Positions 10,970 to 24,540 of a DNA stretch of 64,000 nt are shown in pieces (within the stretch, counting starts at the first letter, position 1; each line of letters opens with the position of its first letter). The stretch is taken from contig CP142453.1 in the NCBI GenBank assembly GCA_038049695.1, positions 18,418,001 to 18,482,000 of the forward strand, written 5' to 3'. The notes under the pieces are model-generated. The model had not been told where the DNA came from and searched no databases. It saw only the letters and a list, made by a program, of their open reading frames with translations. The position numbers and the translations under genes were made by a program. This DNA comes from Cinnamomum chago (Eukaryota; Streptophyta; Magnoliopsida; Laurales; Lauraceae).

Positions 10970-13900
10970 TCACCCCCCAAAAGAAACCCTGCTAGAACTT
11001 GCCTCGCTGATGGCAACAGTGGCTAGTGACTTGGATGCCCACGCCTTTGCATTCATTGCCCCTTCCTGCAGATTGCTCCTCTTGCTGGACTTCCTCCTGC
11101 TGAGGACCTGCACTGCATGCTCAAGCCGTGACTTTGGGTGCTCCCAAAACCTCATCAAGCTCATGCTCCGCATCCGCCCCCTCCAAGCTCGCTCAAGACA
11201 TACTCGAACTGTTGGAAGAAGAATGTAGATGAGCCTCAGAAGCACAAAAGCAATGGCAAGTGTCAGATATGTCTCCTGCTGCAGCAGCTTCTCAGGTGAC
11301 CTTGCCCATGAGAATGGGCATTCTTGCTCAGCGCTTGCAATCTTGGTAAGGTTCAATTGGTCCCAGATTCTCTCAAACATATTCCCATCCAGTGAAGCAG
11401 CCCTGATGCCTGGTGCAAGCATCCAGTATATAAAGATTAGTTAAGAGGAAAAAAAAACACGATAAATTTCTCAATATAATCACATTTGAATGTGTGCATT
11501 ACTGTTATCAGTATCATATGCAAATCTAGCTATATCCAAAGAGCGGTGCCAGAATAACCTCATAGACATAGGAATGGACCGCTCTTCAGTTGCTCTTTCA
11601 CAGTTAGGTCTAGGACAGCAACATTTCATATAACTCGGCCTCCAGTTACAAATAAACGCTAGAACATGATACTAGAACCCTACCATGGAACTGAATTTCT
11701 AGGAATTCTAAGAAATGCATTCCCAAAAGTGGCTGAAATTATAGAACCAATGATGAAGCTGAATAAATGGCCACCAACTAATTTTCCCTTGTAGCGGAAA
11801 ATGAATAGGGGGAGATGGAAAACGCATACCCCGCCTATCACCCTAGTAAATCAAATCCTAGGAAAGTCTCTACATCTCCAGCTTATATTCTTTACCCCCT
11901 CATCTCTTTACCATTCCTTTGTTGGAACCCATTTTACCATGGCTTCATAGGAATTCAATTCCATGCTAACAAATGGGTGCTTACTATTATAAACCATCTG
12001 ACACAGTGGTCCTCCCTTAGGATACTTCCTTTTAAAGAAAGTAGTGCCCTCGAGTAAAATCTTTTGCCACCACATTTTTCAACCGCTAATCAAACCAACC
12101 TGATTAGACCTGAACCAACCCAGCCTGTCAGCCCCCTTTGCACTACCACTACTGCTACCACCACCTCTTATCACTACTAGTACTGGCCTAATGCTGCTGC
12201 TACCACCACCACCACTATTATAACAGGAAAGGTCCTTAGGTCAAACTTGATCCCACAATGCTAAAACGGCAGCTGCAAATTACTACCTCACTAAGAACTA
12301 CTACAAACTTCCAATTAGATGTTACATTCTCTAAGAATATTCCCTAACTAACTGAGTTAAAGATTAAAAACATAAGAATTAACAGCAACTATGCACTAAG
12401 GGCAGGGGAAACCATGGCTACCTGTAACATCATTGTAGAAAGCCATAAGAGAATCAAGTGTCCGAGATCCACGATACCGCACCCGCATTGTTGAATTTAG
12501 GACAAAAAGAGTTGGGAAACCATGAACTCCATAGCGTGATAATATACTGCAATTATGCTCATGTCATTGTCGGAAATAGCTGTAAGCAGGAACAATAAAA
12601 TATAAAATGGGCATTTCATGGCACCTTGGTCTGATAGAAGATTCTTCTATTGCAATATGGTGAATGGTGGGAAATAAGGAAGATAGAATGGTGAAGTTGG
12701 ATCTGAGTGTTCTAGAAAAAGGACACCAACTGGCATAAAAAAGCACAGATACAAATTCCCGTGTGTCCTTATGAACTAGCATCGAAGCCGTCTGCAGTGA
12801 AACCTCATCCCCCTTCAGAAAAGCATGGCAAGGATAAAAATAAGGGTTCTAATCAGCATAAAATAAAAGATAAACTAAAAACGATCATTGCAATGTTAGG
12901 AAAGCTTTAATAACCAACCAAATAAGGCCAATAATAAAAATCTAATGCGAAATGAAGAACTGTTCGTTTCATCCATGCAGTATAACATTGGGTGGGCACA
13001 TTAAGAGATTTGAGAACATCCGGACCTAAGTTTCAATAACTCAACACAATTAACTTGAATGAATCAAAATTAAATATTTTTCCATAAATCAGACTCACAC
13101 CTTGTGGAACTGCATGTTTAGCACAGCTAGATGAGTAACTAATTTGTTTGTGACCAAAAGTATGCTGTATGATGAACAATAACTATAACATACTGAAAAG
13201 GTCATCTAACGTATGCTGTATGATGAACAAAAACTATAACATACTGAAAAGGTCATCTAACGTTTGATTTCTATTGCCAGAAATATTAGTTGAATTTGAT
13301 CTATGGACCATGCAAATAGAATCAAATTATAATTGAACTAGAAAAATCAAATTCTTCAATCTCAGTGAACTCAAAATGAAGATTGGACAAACTGAAAAAT
13401 AAACTGAATGAACCTACACAACAAATTAGTGGACAATGACAGGTACTGAATTCCAAACTGCGAACTTGAATACAAATTAGACCAACTATAAACCACATGT
13501 ACCATGGAGCTGCCGTCTTATAAAAATGCCCTTTAATCAAAGTGGCACGAGACAGTTGCATATCAATCTACTAGCTTGTAAGGCCTTACTTTGTCCACCT
13601 TGCATTAATCCTATAATGGAGCTGTCATGTTAGTTTAAAAAATGCCCTTTAATCAAAGCGGCACCCAACAATCACATAGCTCTTGCTTGTCTTTACTCTG
13701 CCCACCTTGCACTAATCCTATATGAAACATTCAAGTCAAACCCTCCGCTTTCTTCTATAATTGCTTCTAGATATCAAAACATCACATTGTGGCACTAATT
13801 TATTTTCAATGTCAACCAACTCATCTTCTCTACTCTCTTGTCCACTAAAATAGCGCTGCATGTATTCTTAATCTTTTGATCTATTGATTTTCACATCATT

Positions 13901-16748
13901 TGACAACAAAGCTTTTCTCAGAAGTTTTGGTTTGTCACTTAGTTGTGTGCTTCTCCAACTAAAGTGTACCACATCTATGCAAATATCAAGAATTAAAATA
14001 AAATAAAATAAAACCCTTCATCTTGGGTATTATCCATGTTGTCCATGAGTAAAGGCCCTTTGTGCAATTCAACTCCAACTGGGAATTAAGGAGATTCCCA
14101 CAAATTGTTCTCTCTCTCATTATTGCCCTTTCATACATGTCTTGGACAATTCCGATAAGACCATTGAGGATGAGTTTATCAAAATAAATTCCTAATGGCC
14201 TTCTCTAAATCAATAAAAGCTATATGTAAATTTTTCCACTAAACTTAGCTTTGCAATGTGTTGTCTTAATAAGAGAATAGCTACTGTATTAGAATGCACC
14301 GCCAACACAAAGTGAAAAGGATTTATGGGTGATGGATAAAATTCTAACTAATTTGGAATAATTTCTTTAATCCTAATGGAGTTTCTTAGGTGATCTCACG
14401 AAATTTCACATTTCCATTGTAAGTTGGCTTCTGGGCTAATTGAGCTTGAACGTAAAAAATACACCATCTGCGTTTTATGGTGCATTTGGCTCAAAATGGG
14501 ATCATCATCTACAATTAAGTCAAATGAGATCCCTCAATCTCCTCCAACACGGTGTTCGGCTGTCCTGTGCTCCACATATTATTAACCAAAGACAACCTGA
14601 AAAGGTAAAAAAGAATAATTGTAAGAGGATGACGAGTGTGTTTGGGTCTTGAGTTGGTGGAATGGAATGTCTTTTTTCTTAATTGTAAAGCTGATCAAAA
14701 GGTGTCAAATGCAGTGTTCTCCTAGTTCCGAAAACATCCAATCAAATTGAAGTTAAAAGCCTCTTTCGCGTTGAAGAACGAGTTTTTACCTCCATTCCTC
14801 ACCACGGTATAGGTAAATGGAAGAAAGAAATAATAATAATAATCTGTCTTACATCCCACTTATAGGAGCTGAACTTCTTGAGACTGAAAGAAACCTACGA
14901 TGGCCTTCTGTGTTCTTATCTTAAACCTGCACATGAAGCGTATAGCAATGTTGTGACAAGTAATCTATCACACAGATTGGCCAAAGAGTTCCCCTACAAA
15001 GAGTATCATGGCATGTGCAACAAAGCACAACTATCCATAGACATGAATCTGAAAGACATTGTGCACCACTCAAAGCTGGAAAAAAAAATGACGCATACAA
15101 GGTTGTAACTTACAACCTTCATGACTGAAAATGTATAAGAGCAATAACATCTTCCCTCAAGTTCATAATTTTCATTGCCCTACTAATGTCAACAATTTAC
15201 CCTTTGGGAAAAAAAATGGGAAGAAAATAACATGTGAAATGTTTTTAAGCTACAACTTTTGATTTCACTGCTTCAGTCTATTTCCAAATTATGCACTCAA
15301 TTTTAGCCCTAACAAATAAGAGGGCGGTTACCTAAAGAAAAATAAATATAAAGTAGAAATTAGAAAAAATAAATGTAAATATCCACCAGCAGTTCATTGT
15401 ATGTCAATAAAAAATTGGAAGAAAAGTTAGTTCATTCTTGAAATAACAAATTGTGCTGTGGGGGGGTGGGGGTGTTGGGTTTGTTTGCATGAACCATGGA
15501 ACCCCTCAGAAAATTATTTTTATGCACTGGTCCACTCAAGGAAAATTTCTAGGGTTGCCCTTGCCATGCAAAGTGGAATGTATATAAACCAGCTGTTCTC
15601 GATGCATTCGCTACATCACTGAAAGCTTCACAGAAGTGCTGGTGGGTTGATTAAGACCCAACTTAGTTGCCAGGTAAAGATGTAACCAGAAACAATGTCA
15701 TCTGCATGAATTTGGCAGAAATCAAACCATTCTATCCTTGTGCACATCCAAATGTATCTTAAGGGCCCACTTGGTTGAGAAATTAATAGGAATGGGATCG
15801 GAGGGAATAGTCTTATATGGCGAGAAATTGATTATCGCGAGCGGAACTTATTTTGCCACGATATCACATCATCATCAAATTGGTTCTACTGTTCTAGGAA
15901 TAAGACAAAAATAAAAAAGGCATTACTTAAAATCTTAAAACTTTCGAGGATCATCATTATTTCGACAACCAAAAAAAGGCATCATCATCATTTCCTTAAA
16001 ACAATTCCCAACAATGTAGTATAGGTGGAGTACTATCCCAATCCCAATTAGGTTAGGCAAGTTTTTATGGCTAGCTGACATCATAATTGCCAACCCTCTA
16101 CCTAAAATTAGGCAGTAGGAACTTCCAGTTTGAGAAAATCTAATGGGACAACAGAATACAGCCTACTACGAACCAACGAAAATGCCCACATCAATCATGC
16201 TTGGAAAAAACGGACCACCAAAAAAGGGTTTCATCCAAAGGGAGGCTATCTTCATCGGGGTGTAGATTAGTCGCCTAAAGGTGCAATCAATCAAATAATG
16301 GACATCATGAAAAGAAGATTGTCAATTGTTAATCCATTCCTGTGCATCACTATTCAGATGAAAGCCCCAAAGAAGGCATAATGGGTTAGAGATTCAACCT
16401 TAGCAGCAAAAAATGAAAGCCCCAATTCCTCCATAATCACTAACAACTCAAGAAATCACACACAGAGGGGAAAAACAAGAACAAATTGGAGAAAAAGAGA
16501 TCCAAAAAACCATCAATCACAAGGGGGAAAGAAAAGGAGAGCATCCTGTAGAATACCTCCGTAACACCGATCGGATCGCGATCGGAATCCAAACACGAAT
16601 CGGGCAGCTGCAAGATCGAATTCACGGGCGAAGCGGCTGGGCAGATTGCAGCATCTGAGGACGAAGAAACCCTAACGGGTCCCAGCGATGCCAGAGCGGT
16701 AAAAACCAAAGAGAGAGCGAGTCCCGCTTCCCAAATCTTCGACCCCAT
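10970..16748 (-). CDS. APRL5: 5'-adenylylsulfate reductase-like protein (APRL5/7 type)
   Basis: Four exons join in phase: 16748-16557, 12812-12625, 12546-12422 and 11409-10970 (945 nt, 314 aa). Residues 1-28 form a hydrophobic signal sequence. A thioredoxin fold follows, with [10 protein letters not shown] (single Cys at about residue 94), then [20 protein letters not shown] (with the cis-Pro loop) and [20 protein letters not shown] transmembrane helix lies at about 216-236 ([19 protein letters not shown]), with a basic, serine-rich tail ending SFGG. This order and length fit the plant APRL family (about 300 aa). Those proteins have the thioredoxin part of APS reductase but not its reductase domain, so sulfate reduction is not expected; a role in redox or folding in the secretory system is inferred. 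The active site is CPFS rather than CxxC, so the resolving Cys is absent. Intron 1 is 3.7 kb and intron 2 only 78 nt. APRL5 versus APRL7 cannot be decided. Confidence 0.9.
11410..12421 (-). other. APRL intron 3
   Basis: This noncoding intron contains an interrupted inverted-type motif around ATTTCTAGGAATTCTAAGAA (11694-11713) and a run of CCACCACTACT-like triplets at 12150-12220. Nothing in it resembles a gene. Confidence 0.6.
13160..13262. repeat. Tandem duplication, 2 copies of 51 bp
   Basis: The unit beginning TATGCTGTATGATGAACAA and ending AAAAGGTCATCTAACG occurs twice with a single visible change (CAATAAC versus CAAAAAC). The near identity suggests a recent duplication. Confidence 0.9.
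13503..13725. repeat. Diverged tandem duplication, period about 113 bp
   Basis: ATGGAGCTG, AAAATGCCCTTTAATCAAAG, and CCACCTTGCA(T/C)TAATCCTATA occur in the same order twice. The first block is at about 13504-13615 and the second at about 13616-13725. Confidence 0.8.
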
Positions 16749-18764
16749 GATTCGAATGAAGATAAAAAAAGAGTAAGACCCGACGGAGGAGAATGAGAGA
16801 GAGAGATGGAAAGAGGGGAAAAAGAAGAGCCCTAATTAAGGATTAATTAGGGTTTGGAGAGAGGAGATGGAGATGAAGCATTTAAAGGCCGGAAGTTGAT
16901 GGCGCGGGGGAGGAAACAACAAAAAGGAGAGGTTTCACGCGCGTCGCGAGGCGATACGATCGTATTTTGAGTGGTAGGTACGCGGAATATGAAATGAGAG
17001 GGAGAGAGATGATGAATTGATATGCATCAGCAGCAACCAGCAAGTGGACAATCCAACTTTCCCTTGTTTGGTTGTTTTATTACATTTTGGGTCTTTCACG
17101 CGTGTGTGCATGAAAATTTTCATGTTACGTGAAGAATATATATTGGAAAATTATATTTGCACCACCTCTTTTGGATCTCTTTTAAAAATACTCAAAATAT
17201 CTTCCTCTTCTCTTATCTCCTCACCTTCTCTGTTCCCTGCTCTTTGCTCCAGTCACCTCCGCCCAATCCCGCCGCCGCCGATCCCTCTCCTTCTCTCTAT
17301 CTCTATCGCCAGCCTCTGGCAGCTCCATCCTTATGCCCCCTCCCCCCTTTCTCTCTTCCTCTCTTCTCCTCTCCCTCTCGCCCACATCTGGCCCCGGCCC
17401 AAAATCCCTCCAACCTCTCCCTCTCTGTCCCACTCTTTGCCTCTCGCCACCACCCCTCCGGTCATTACAAGTGGCCTCTCCCCTCCTCTCCCTCTCCCAT
17501 CTTCCATCTTCCATAGCCCAACATGCCACCAGCTGTTGATCTTGCCTAATGAATTCCCACAAAGAGCTCATCACTCCTGTGCTTAATAAACAATACTGAA
17601 TCACCAAAACAAAGCTTCCTCTGATAATGATTGACGAACTTGTTTAACCTGTGCACAGAGTTTCAAAGCCGTGCACAGAAGAGGCGCACGGCTGGAGAAA
17701 ACCATGCATATATCATTTGCACGACGTTTCATACCCTTGCACATGAGATATGCACGAAATATGCACAGAATTTGTGGATATTTTTGTCATGTGTAAGTTT
17801 TTTTTTTTTAATGTGGTTGTGCTCGGGAAAACCGGCGGTGTGTTCAGAATCACCCAAAAATATTTTCTGACCCCCTTTGTCATAATTTTTTTTATGAGAA
17901 ATCGCAGAAGATTTATTTCATTTTTATTTTTTGCACTTTTCAGGTTGGATAAATGGTCACACCAAATGTGAGTTTTAATATAAGCATGAAAATTTAATTT
18001 CTTTGCCTATGAAAAACTAGCTACACATAACTAAATAATATCTTTAGAGTACTTGGTACAACTTGTTTGTTAATGGAGTAGGAATCCGTGAGGAATTTGC
18101 AAATCTCACGAATCTCATTATATCATGATATGGGACTCTCTAATGTAAAAGGGCAAGGATTTGACAGAGAATGAGCTTATTTTTAAATCTCTCATGCAAT
18201 TGCCTTTGTCTACTCCCTCCAAGAATCTACACAATGGGACCTTCCTCTAACCCTCAAAACACATGCATTGTATATCAACCTACACACATACACATTTAAT
18301 TTGTAGATAGCTTCTTCTCATCTTCTGTCCTCAAATATATAGATTGGAATGACATCAATGGTAGAGATGGTGAAATAGCAGTTGTAATGAACAGAGGTGT
18401 GAAGAATAGTTATACATTCAAGAAGCTATTGTCGTGTGATTCACTAAAGTATCATTTCCAAGTAGATATTAAATAACCATTTCTTCCTTATCACTGGTTT
18501 GGTTCAAGGGTTTCGGTAGATAAAGCAATTCGAGGCTTAGATGATTTGACAAATGAGTTCTTTCCCCGTCAAACTGACGGGTTAAAAAAAAAAAAAGGAG
18601 ATAAGAAAATGGCAGCAGCAAGGTATCCTTGTGCACTTTTTGTCCAAAATAATGAGTGTTGAATGTACAAAAAGAACTTTGAGTGCAATATTTAATATTT
18701 TTTTATTATGTCGGTTGATTGAGATTTTAAAACTAAATTACTCGTAAAAATCTCATTCATTTTT

Positions 18765-18970
18765 TTTTTTTTTTTATAACCCAGGATATCTCCCGCCCAG
18801 CTCAAGAGCATTTGGCCCTGGACCCAAGGGACACTCAATTTTGAACAACTGAAAACTAATCCCTAGGGGCACATACAAACCCTCTTATCCACATGTACGA
18901 GTAAAACTATGGGAGGTGACCAACAAAAGTAGGTGTCGAACATAAAACCACTCTGGTTCCTGAGGTCTAA
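18765..18970 (-). repeat. SINE-like repeat with poly(A) end
   Basis: Read on the minus strand it runs from a tRNA-like head (GGTTTTATGTTCGACACC) to a tail CCTGGGTTATAAAAAAA. The tail and a central CTAGGGATTAG motif also occur in the repeat at 56980-57195, suggesting the same family. Confidence 0.45.
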
Positions 18971-19089
18971 TCTCCTTCATTTTTATTTTAGTTTTTATAA
19001 TTGGTACGCCTTTATATTCAATCCAATCTATTGATCCATATGGGCCCCTTGAATTAGAAATTATACATCATTGAATTTATCAACAAATT

Positions 19090-19290
19090 TACTATAAGAA
19101 CAGCTCTTACCCAAGTGGTAAGGAGTGTTAATTCTTACTTGTCTGCTCAGAATTTGAACACTAAGTACGTCACCTCTTCCCGCTTGTGCGGGATCCTTTC
19201 ATGCTGACCTCCTTCTCACTTGAGTGAGCTACCTTCCTGTATATATAGGGGCTCTATCTTGGGTCTCAGCCCCCTTAACTGGTATAACAA
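19090..19290 (+). repeat. Possible tRNA-derived repeat
   Basis: GCTCTTACCCAAGTGGTAAGG resembles the 5' half of a tRNA with an A box, followed about 40 nt later by a weak B box (AATTTGAACAC). A short hairpin (CCCGCTTGTGCGGG) follows. The family is not confirmed. Confidence 0.3.
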
Positions 19291-21593
19291 AAACGAAAAC
19301 CAAAAACAAATTTGATGTGTATATATAGAGATTAAATTTTGAAATCTTAAAACTAAAGGCTACATTCATTTGATCAAATATTCCCCTCATCTTCGTCTAA
19401 AGCTTTTGCTTATCACTGTTGCGTCTCCCTGAAACCACATTAAATAGGTATTTAGATGAGGTTTTGATGTCTCTAATATCAAATGGAGCCCATAAATTCA
19501 ATAAATGTCAAGTTTCAGCTAATGGTAATTTGCAGGAGGAGCACATATGTGTGAAGAGATTAGATTGATGATATTACAACCCATGCCGCCTGGAGATTAT
19601 GCTGTTGTTCCAGTGCAATTTCTCATGAAATAGATAGGTAAAAAAAAAAGGAAGGAAAGAAAGAAAATCAATAGACCTCTGATGAACATCTCCTTATATT
19701 GAAGGAGAATTAATGTTCAATACCACATTACTTGCTAAAATGCTTAATTAATCTACATACCACCTTAAATTATTAGAACCTAACATCACGAGTTCCAAAC
19801 CATCCTTGGTATTTTTATGTTTCTTGTTGTGGAATTTTAAGTATTACCGGGCTGGTCCATGACTTCAACCTTCTGAAAGTTGAACCTAAGTGGTCATTAA
19901 ATAAATTCCTAATTGAATCCTAAAAGCAAAACTATTTGTAGAAATTAATGATGATTAGGGTTTATCTTGTACCAAGATGCACATCTCATCTTTATGCATC
20001 TAATTCACTTGTGTGAGGTCCGCATATCTTAAACAAAACTATTTGATCTTCCTCTAAATAAATAAAAAAATCAGTACACTGCTCATCATGAATCCTGATA
20101 TTTTACATATTCTCAGTTCTCCTGCCGAAAAAGGAAGAAGGGCAAGATCTATGCCCTTCATCGCTGGGCCATCCGGGAATCTTTAACGAATAGTAAAAAG
20201 GTCCCTGTGTCAACAAAAGAATGAAAGCATTCTACAGAACCACAATGCTTCATCCATGTCTTGCTGAAATTGGGTGTTCAAGGCATTTGGCACGCATTTG
20301 GTGCAACTCCTAATGACCAATGTTACTGTAATTTCTTACTCGAGTCGTTGTCAATGGTAGGGATGGCAACACGATAGGTAATATAGCTTGCCTTGCACAA
20401 ATTCTCTATAGTCACATTACCCATATAAAGGAGACCATACTTCATTCTCACCCTCTTAAGTACCACTAAACCAAGTCTGCCATCATCCATTAACCCAATA
20501 TTTCTATAAGTAAACCCTTTAACCCTAATGCTTACTTCTTTTTTCGAATTAAAGTACATTTTTCATCCGTCCTCCTGTCATTTCTATAAGCATTTTCATT
20601 ACCATCTTTTATGCACCTAACATGATAATAAAGGCCTCTATTTCATTTTTCCCCTTTAATTTTAGAGTTACAGATATTCTCCTGCCGTTTCATAGTTCTC
20701 AACAGACATAAAAAAGTGTAATATACCTCCTACTTAGCCTTGCCTGTAGTTTTCTAAACAACTCCCTTTGCTTTCTAGGCCTCCTCTATTTCTTGTTCTG
20801 CATTCCTTTCAATAAAAAAATGCCTTTTGAACTTCTGTATCCACCACCTCATCTCTTCTTCTTTCTTTTTTACTCTCCCAGCACATCTTGGAGACTCGTT
20901 CCTGGTGACCTGCCATTTAAACCCACAATTCATTAAAATCCATTTCCAAATTCCAATCTCCTTTTCTTAATTATACACAAATGTAATAACAAAACAAAGA
21001 TGTACTATGATGAGACCATAACCCCAATTAGTTGAGCATTAAATTGATATGAGTGCAATGCCTCCTTTCTTCCACAAAGCCTCTAAAGCGAGGAGGTCGC
21101 ACTTGCAAGCCTCAACACTTGATATGTACGATTTTTTTATGTTTAAGAAATCGCAGCTAACCCAGTTTTTGGATGCCGTAAGTAAAAGAGTCCAAAGTAG
21201 ATTGACTCAACATGAGCCCCATGACAAAAAAAAAAAAAAAAAGAGGCGCAGGTAGTCCAAAAAAGAGGGGCAGTCAATGGTTCAAATTTACATTTGATTA
21301 ATCCTCCGTGATGAGATCTACAATCAAACCTTTTGATAGATCTTTTGTATCGTCATATTCAATCCATTCTGCTTTGGATTCAGTGAGTTTTTACAAATTC
21401 TATATGCCATTGTGGATCATATGTTGGAGTCACGTCGCCTGAATTATATACAGGTATGTGGTTCTAGCCTTATTATACTGTTCAGCCAAATCTTTTATGG
21501 ATGCATTCACGTGTCTGTTAAACATATTTGCTTACCAGATCTAACATAAAATATTGATGAGATATTTTTATCAAACAATGGTTAGGATCCAAA

Positions 21594-21742
21594 ACCTTTG
21601 CTATGATACTAAGTTGATGCAGCCCTTGAAAGTTGAAGGGCTCACCCTTGATACCAAACTGATGAAGGCCTTAAAAGTCAAGAGGACTACCTCTATAATA
21701 CCAAACACGAAACTGATATGGCCCCTTCAAAGTTAAAAGGAC
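21594..21742 (+). repeat. Degenerate tandem repeat, about 3 units of 50 bp
   Basis: The pattern GATACTAA-TGATG-GCCCTTGAAAGTT-AAGGGCTCACC repeats about three times with changes (GATACCAAACTGATGAAGG; ATACCAAACACGAAACTGAT). It is a decaying minisatellite-like run. Confidence 0.6.
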
Positions 21743-23105
21743 TACAGTTCCAAACAAAGGCCCTAATCTAATTGAAGGCAGGTATGTCCCCTCACATCAA
21801 CAAAACCTACCAAATGGAACAAAAATGTTATGAAAGCAAAAGCAATCAACAACTACTAAAACAAGAAGTGAAGAGAATTGTTGGATCTCCAATTCTAAAA
21901 AAATTAAGCCAAAAATGGTCGATTTCACCAATAGAGAAAACTAGTCCGGTCATCTCCTTTGCATCTCTTTATAAATAGGGGGAAAACCTAATCAATCTAA
22001 ACCATTACCCTACTAGAAAATTGGCATAACTTTCTTAATATGAGTTAGAACTTAGGACCGTACAAACTTGCACTAATTGGAAAGATAACTAAATAAGATA
22101 TCTAGAGGAACTAATTCCAAGTCATTCTGACATTACTTACCATGTGGAATCATGCCATCATTAAAAAAAAAAAAGTCAAAACTTAAAATCATAACTCACC
22201 CACCAATGGGCCACTTAACTAAAATTTGGGATCAAGTAGTGCCATGTATATGGGCTGCATCACAACCAAGCAAACCACTTGATTTGCCAAGTAGCCTGTA
22301 GGAATTGTTTTGACTTCAACCTAGTCCCAAGAGCTAATATTTATTTTCAATTTCTATTTTTCAAACAATTAAATCTGGCATAAACAAAATTATGTGCCAC
22401 TGTTGCCAGTACTCATCTCAAACCACCTGTGTCCGATTGGCATTGCAGCTGCTAATAAAGTTCAGCAATTCACATCTCTAGAGGGACATCTCAACAATCC
22501 ATAAGCTAAGTTGTAGGAGTCTCGTAACAAGCTACAAAATTTTCTCCTGTAAGAAAGTCCACATGGACATTCACATCCAACCACTAGAGAGGCATGTGGG
22601 CCCATCAAAAGACAGTCCCGCAGAACTAAAAGAGCCATCAGTTGGATGGGAACACCCACATGCGGATATTTGCATAGAAGGAAATTCCCCCAAATACAGA
22701 TATGGTAGAAGCTAACGAAATAGAAACAAGGGCATACAAGTGCCAATTCGGATTATACAGAATGATTTTCCTAATTATGTTCAGAGTGTTGGAACAGTTC
22801 CTAAAGCAAATCTTTAAATTTTACTCCCAAGAAGACTGATATACTCATTGTCACTCTACACGCTTTATTCGGAGTTTGCCACATTGAGGAAAAAATGCAA
22901 AGATGGCCACATTCAACTAGCAAGTGTCCAAGTAAACCAAAAAAATGAGTATGAACATGCACTCCTAAAAGAATACTAAACAAAAGGATCGTCTGCATCA
23001 CAAATAGTGCAACACATAATATTGGTAATATTTCTGCAACACTAGATTTTTAGCAATAGATATTAATGGGAACTACTTGCTTTTCATGAAATTGACTGGA
23101 AAATT

Positions 23106-23361
23106 CATAGCTGGAATAAATTGACAAATATCATCAAAAGCCAATAAATACTCTCTAGTTGTCATGCCTCATTTTTAAACTAAATTTCTTGAGATAAGGA
23201 CGACTTAGCCAAGTCAATGAGAGTATCAAATTACATAGCTGGAATAAGCTGACAAATATCATCAAAAGCCAATAAATACTCTCTAGTTGTCATGCCTCAT
23301 TTTTAAACTAAATTTCTTGAGATAAGGACAACTTAGCCAAGTCAATGAGAGTATCAAATTA
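23106..23361. repeat. Tandem duplication, 2 copies of 128 bp
   Basis: The unit CATAGCTGGAATAA...GAGAGTATCAAATTA is present twice in a row with only about two or three differences (AATTGAC/AGCTGAC, GACGAC/GACAAC). A recent unequal event is likely. Confidence 0.95.
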
Positions 23362-24414
23362 CCATGTTAAAATGTTAGAAAAGTATAGAAAGGAACCTTT
23401 TTTTTATTCCCTTCATTGAACATAGGGAATGAATAAAACTCATCAAAAGAAACGGCTATGCAAAAAATCATAAAATTAAAGTTACTTTTTATGCATCATA
23501 TGCGTGTTTCTTTCAAAGAGCTAATAAAACACGAAGGTCTTGCAGTCTATGCTCAGAACCTAGCTTGACGAGATCAGCTACTTACATTCCATCTTGACGC
23601 AAATTGAGAGTCTACAAAATTGAGCTAGAAGATAACCAGCTAACATTGTAGAGAGTACTCACTTCAGACATCCTTAAGCCCAATATTACAATTATTTCTG
23701 AAAGAAAGAATTTCATAACAAAAAATCTGGCGAGTGTTTTTTCTGTTTCTTACTTTGTATTGATCAACAGTGAAAACAGCATTATGTTTTAACCAACATA
23801 ATTTACATTTTCTATAAAACATCATTACAATAACATATACACTAATGATGAATGAAGAGGGAAAAAAAACTCACAATGCATATTTTTTAACTACATAAAA
23901 ATGCAGTAATAGTTTAAAGGAAAAGAAACAATGTTATAATCACCAAAGGGAATGTGGTTGAACTAAGATTTTAAACATCACAAATAGAATTTTCATGCAT
24001 GTTCACTCAGATTTGGGTGGAAAGTGCAGTTCTTAAATGGAAAAAGGCTATAGGATGGATAGTGTAATAGGCTTCAATAATTCCCCCCAAAAAAAGAAAA
24101 TTCCAATATGCTTTCAGAGTTCTCTTGCCTATAATCAGCTGAAAACAACCTTGTTTTTTAGCTATCATACCCACTCCAGCAAAGAACATGTGCTTCATTC
24201 TTAGATTCTTCAGGGTTGGGCATGAGTGAAAGCAAGGCTCTTTTCAGGACTATCCTGATCCTTGAGCGCCTTGAAAACACAAAGGAATATAAAAATCCTA
24301 TTCTGCAAGAAAGAGCCATGAGTGATCAGTTGACAGGTATGAAATTTCTCTCCAGTTGTTCGCACAAAGCTCCCTCCCTCTCCCGCCCTCCCTCCCTCTA
24401 TCCATCTATCTATA

Positions 24415-24540
24415 CCCAAAAGGACTAATCCCCCGGGTGTCACCCACTAAACGCACACCAGGTAAGTCGGGGGCTGTTTCGAACACAAGACGTGCGGACC
24501 TCGGGGATACACATTACATTCTAAATCATGTGAATGTGAA
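24415..24540 (-). repeat. Possible SINE fragment beside the MBD8 3' end
   Basis: The minus strand has GTGTTCGAAACAGCC (B-box-like) followed by a C/G-rich segment with GGGGATTAGTCC, a motif shared with the 56980-57195 family. It is only a fragment. Confidence 0.3.

Larger units (their letters stand above)
12813..16556 (-). other. APRL intron 1
   Basis: This 3.7-kb intron has small tandem duplications at 13160-13262 and 13503-13725 and a G-rich stretch at 15461-15475. No convincing coding sequence was seen on either strand. Confidence 0.6.

Noticed and set aside
17017..17586. 189-residue Pro/Ser/Leu-rich frame
   Set aside because: It comes from a pyrimidine-rich tract; the composition is low complexity and no domain or homologue is recognisable.
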